A stretch of DNA of 7,128 nucleotides, taken from JAJRTA01 sp965603125. Lineage in GTDB: Bacteria > Zixibacteria > MSB-5A5 > GN15 > FEB-12. Under the pieces are notes generated by a model. The model was not told the origin of the DNA. It saw only the letters and a program-made list of their open reading frames with translations, and made no database searches. Both the position numbers and the translations under genes were made by a program. Shown one piece after another: positions 6,584 to 7,128 of the stretch (its first letter is position 1; each line of letters starts with the position of its first letter). The stretch is taken from contig CBFDBU010000049.1 of assembly GCA_965603125.1 (NCBI GenBank), forward strand, positions 1 through 7,128. The letters run 5' to 3'.

Positions 6584-7015
6584 TTGTTTACTGGTCTGGT
6601 TATTTTTCATGTTATCGTGTGCATCTCTCTGGTCCTGGTAGTTCTGTTGCAGTCCAGTAAGGGCGAGGGCCTGGCCGGGTCGGCGTTCGGTAGCGGCGCG
6701 TTGTCGGGAGCCGTTTTCGGCGGCCGGGGTGCAGCCTCGTTTCTATCGCGGGCGACCACCGTTCTGGCTGTCATTTTCATGCTCAACTGCGGCGGGCTGG
6801 CAGTGATATCTTCGTCCAGTCGCTCCGGCGGCACGACCACGGAGCAGACTGAGTCGACGGTCACGCGGCAAGCCCAGCGCGAGCAGGAGGAAGCCATGCG
6901 GCGTCAGCAGGAGCAGCAGCAACAGCAGCTCAACATGCCCGACTCCGCGGCTGGCGGCGATCTTTTTCAACTGGATGCGACGCCGGTGGAACCCGGCGAC
7001 AGCACCGGCAATTAG
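6584..7015 (+). CDS. secG: Protein-export membrane protein SecG, with long Q-rich C-terminal tail
   Basis: 143 residues from a TTG start. SecG is the small accessory subunit of the SecYEG translocon in the inner membrane and assists SecA-driven export. Two membrane helices are clear, at about residues 4-22 and 57-76, with the conserved loop between them: LLQSSKGEGLAGSAFGSG, then AVFGGRGAASFLSRATT. This is the core SecG pattern. After residue 80 comes a hydrophilic extension of some 60 residues: a Thr/Ser stretch, a charged Gln/Glu/Arg segment likely to form a helix or coiled coil (95-116, with RRQQEQQQQQL), and an acidic Pro/Gly-containing end. Many SecG proteins stop at about 75-110 residues. 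The gene sits 16 nt after tpiA and 30 nt before tRNA-Leu, an arrangement common across bacteria. Confidence 0.93.
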   Translation: MFTGLVIFHVIVCISLVLVVLLQSSKGEGLAGSAFGSGALSGAVFGGRGAASFLSRATTVLAVIFMLNCGGLAVISSSSRSGGTTTEQTESTVTRQAQREQEEAMRRQQEQQQQQLNMPDSAAGGDLFQLDATPVEPGDSTGN

Positions 7016-7045
7016 CGCTGTGCGCGCTCTGCTTCGGAAATCTTT

Positions 7046-7127
7046 GCGGAAGTGGTGGAACCGGTAGACACGCTATCTTGAGGGGGTAGTGGAGCAATCC
7101 GTGCGGGTTCAAGTCCCGCCTTCCGCA
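7046..7127 (+). tRNA. tRNA-Leu (anticodon GAG)
   Basis: An 82-nt cloverleaf can be folded by eye. The acceptor stem is GCGGAAG (7046-7052) with CTTCCGC (7120-7126). The D stem is GTG/CAC, with a GG-containing loop. The anticodon stem is CTATC/GGTAG (one G-U pair) around the loop TTGAGGG, giving anticodon GAG at 7080-7082, which reads CUC and CUU. A long variable arm (GGA-GCAA-TCC) marks it as class II, and the T arm is GCGGG-TTCAAGT-CCCGC. The discriminator is A at 7127, as expected for leucine. The next base is T, so the CCA end is added after transcription. It lies 30 nt after secG and may be co-transcribed with it. Confidence 0.95.
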
Positions 7128-7128
7128 T

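Noticed and set aside
6568..6660. ATG directly after the tpiA stop as the secG start
   Set aside because: It is in a different frame from SecG and gives about 30 codons of no known protein. The TTG at 6584 gives the full SecG helix and has GGAGG 9 nt upstream.
7014..7028. Hairpin AGCGC-TGTGC-GCGCT after secG as a terminator
   Set aside because: Only a 5-bp stem and no T-tract follows; tRNA-Leu starts 17 nt later, so read-through seems more likely.

Overview
The window looks like a chromosomal piece from a diderm (Gram-negative-type) bacterium. The evidence for an outer membrane is a secreted LolA-like/aspartyl-protease protein and an outer-membrane beta-barrel protein with a C-terminal aromatic residue. 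The base after the tRNA discriminator is T, so CCA is not genome-encoded; this argues against Enterobacteria-like lineages. The lineage cannot be fixed from sequence alone. The gene styles would suit a candidate phylum near the FCB group, but that is a guess.

Layout. (1) Positions 1-101 are the right end of an insertion sequence: the last codons of an IS3-family transposase and its probable terminal inverted repeat. (2) Positions 102-1134 are clearly AT-richer than the rest (hand-counted lines of about 35-50% GC, against about 65% in a counted pgk line). They hold one credible minus-strand gene of unknown function (373-894), an 11-bp tandem repeat that happens to resemble a sigma-54 promoter, and possibly a second decayed transposase tail. 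This has the look of an accessory insertion zone. (3) From 1135 the sequence becomes an orderly plus-strand series: a secreted retropepsin-like protein, an outer-membrane barrel protein, then gap, pgk, tpiA, secG and tRNA-Leu(GAG).

The core of the window is the lower-glycolysis cluster. GAPDH, phosphoglycerate kinase and triose-phosphate isomerase interconvert dihydroxyacetone phosphate, glyceraldehyde-3-phosphate, 1,3-bisphosphoglycerate and 3-phosphoglycerate. Gaps are 24 nt (gap-pgk), 1 nt (pgk-tpiA) and 16 nt (tpiA-secG), so one transcript is likely. secG encodes a Sec translocon subunit, and tRNA-Leu(GAG) follows 30 nt after it. The tpiA-secG and secG-tRNA-Leu neighbourhoods are common in bacteria, so this part is conventional. 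The barrel protein ends only 40 nt before gap and could be read into the same transcript.

I see no convincing new multi-gene system. The points worth a second look are the IS-bounded AT-rich zone with its orphan gene, the bilobed aspartyl-protease-like protein whose second catalytic motif is altered, and the long glutamine-rich tail on SecG.
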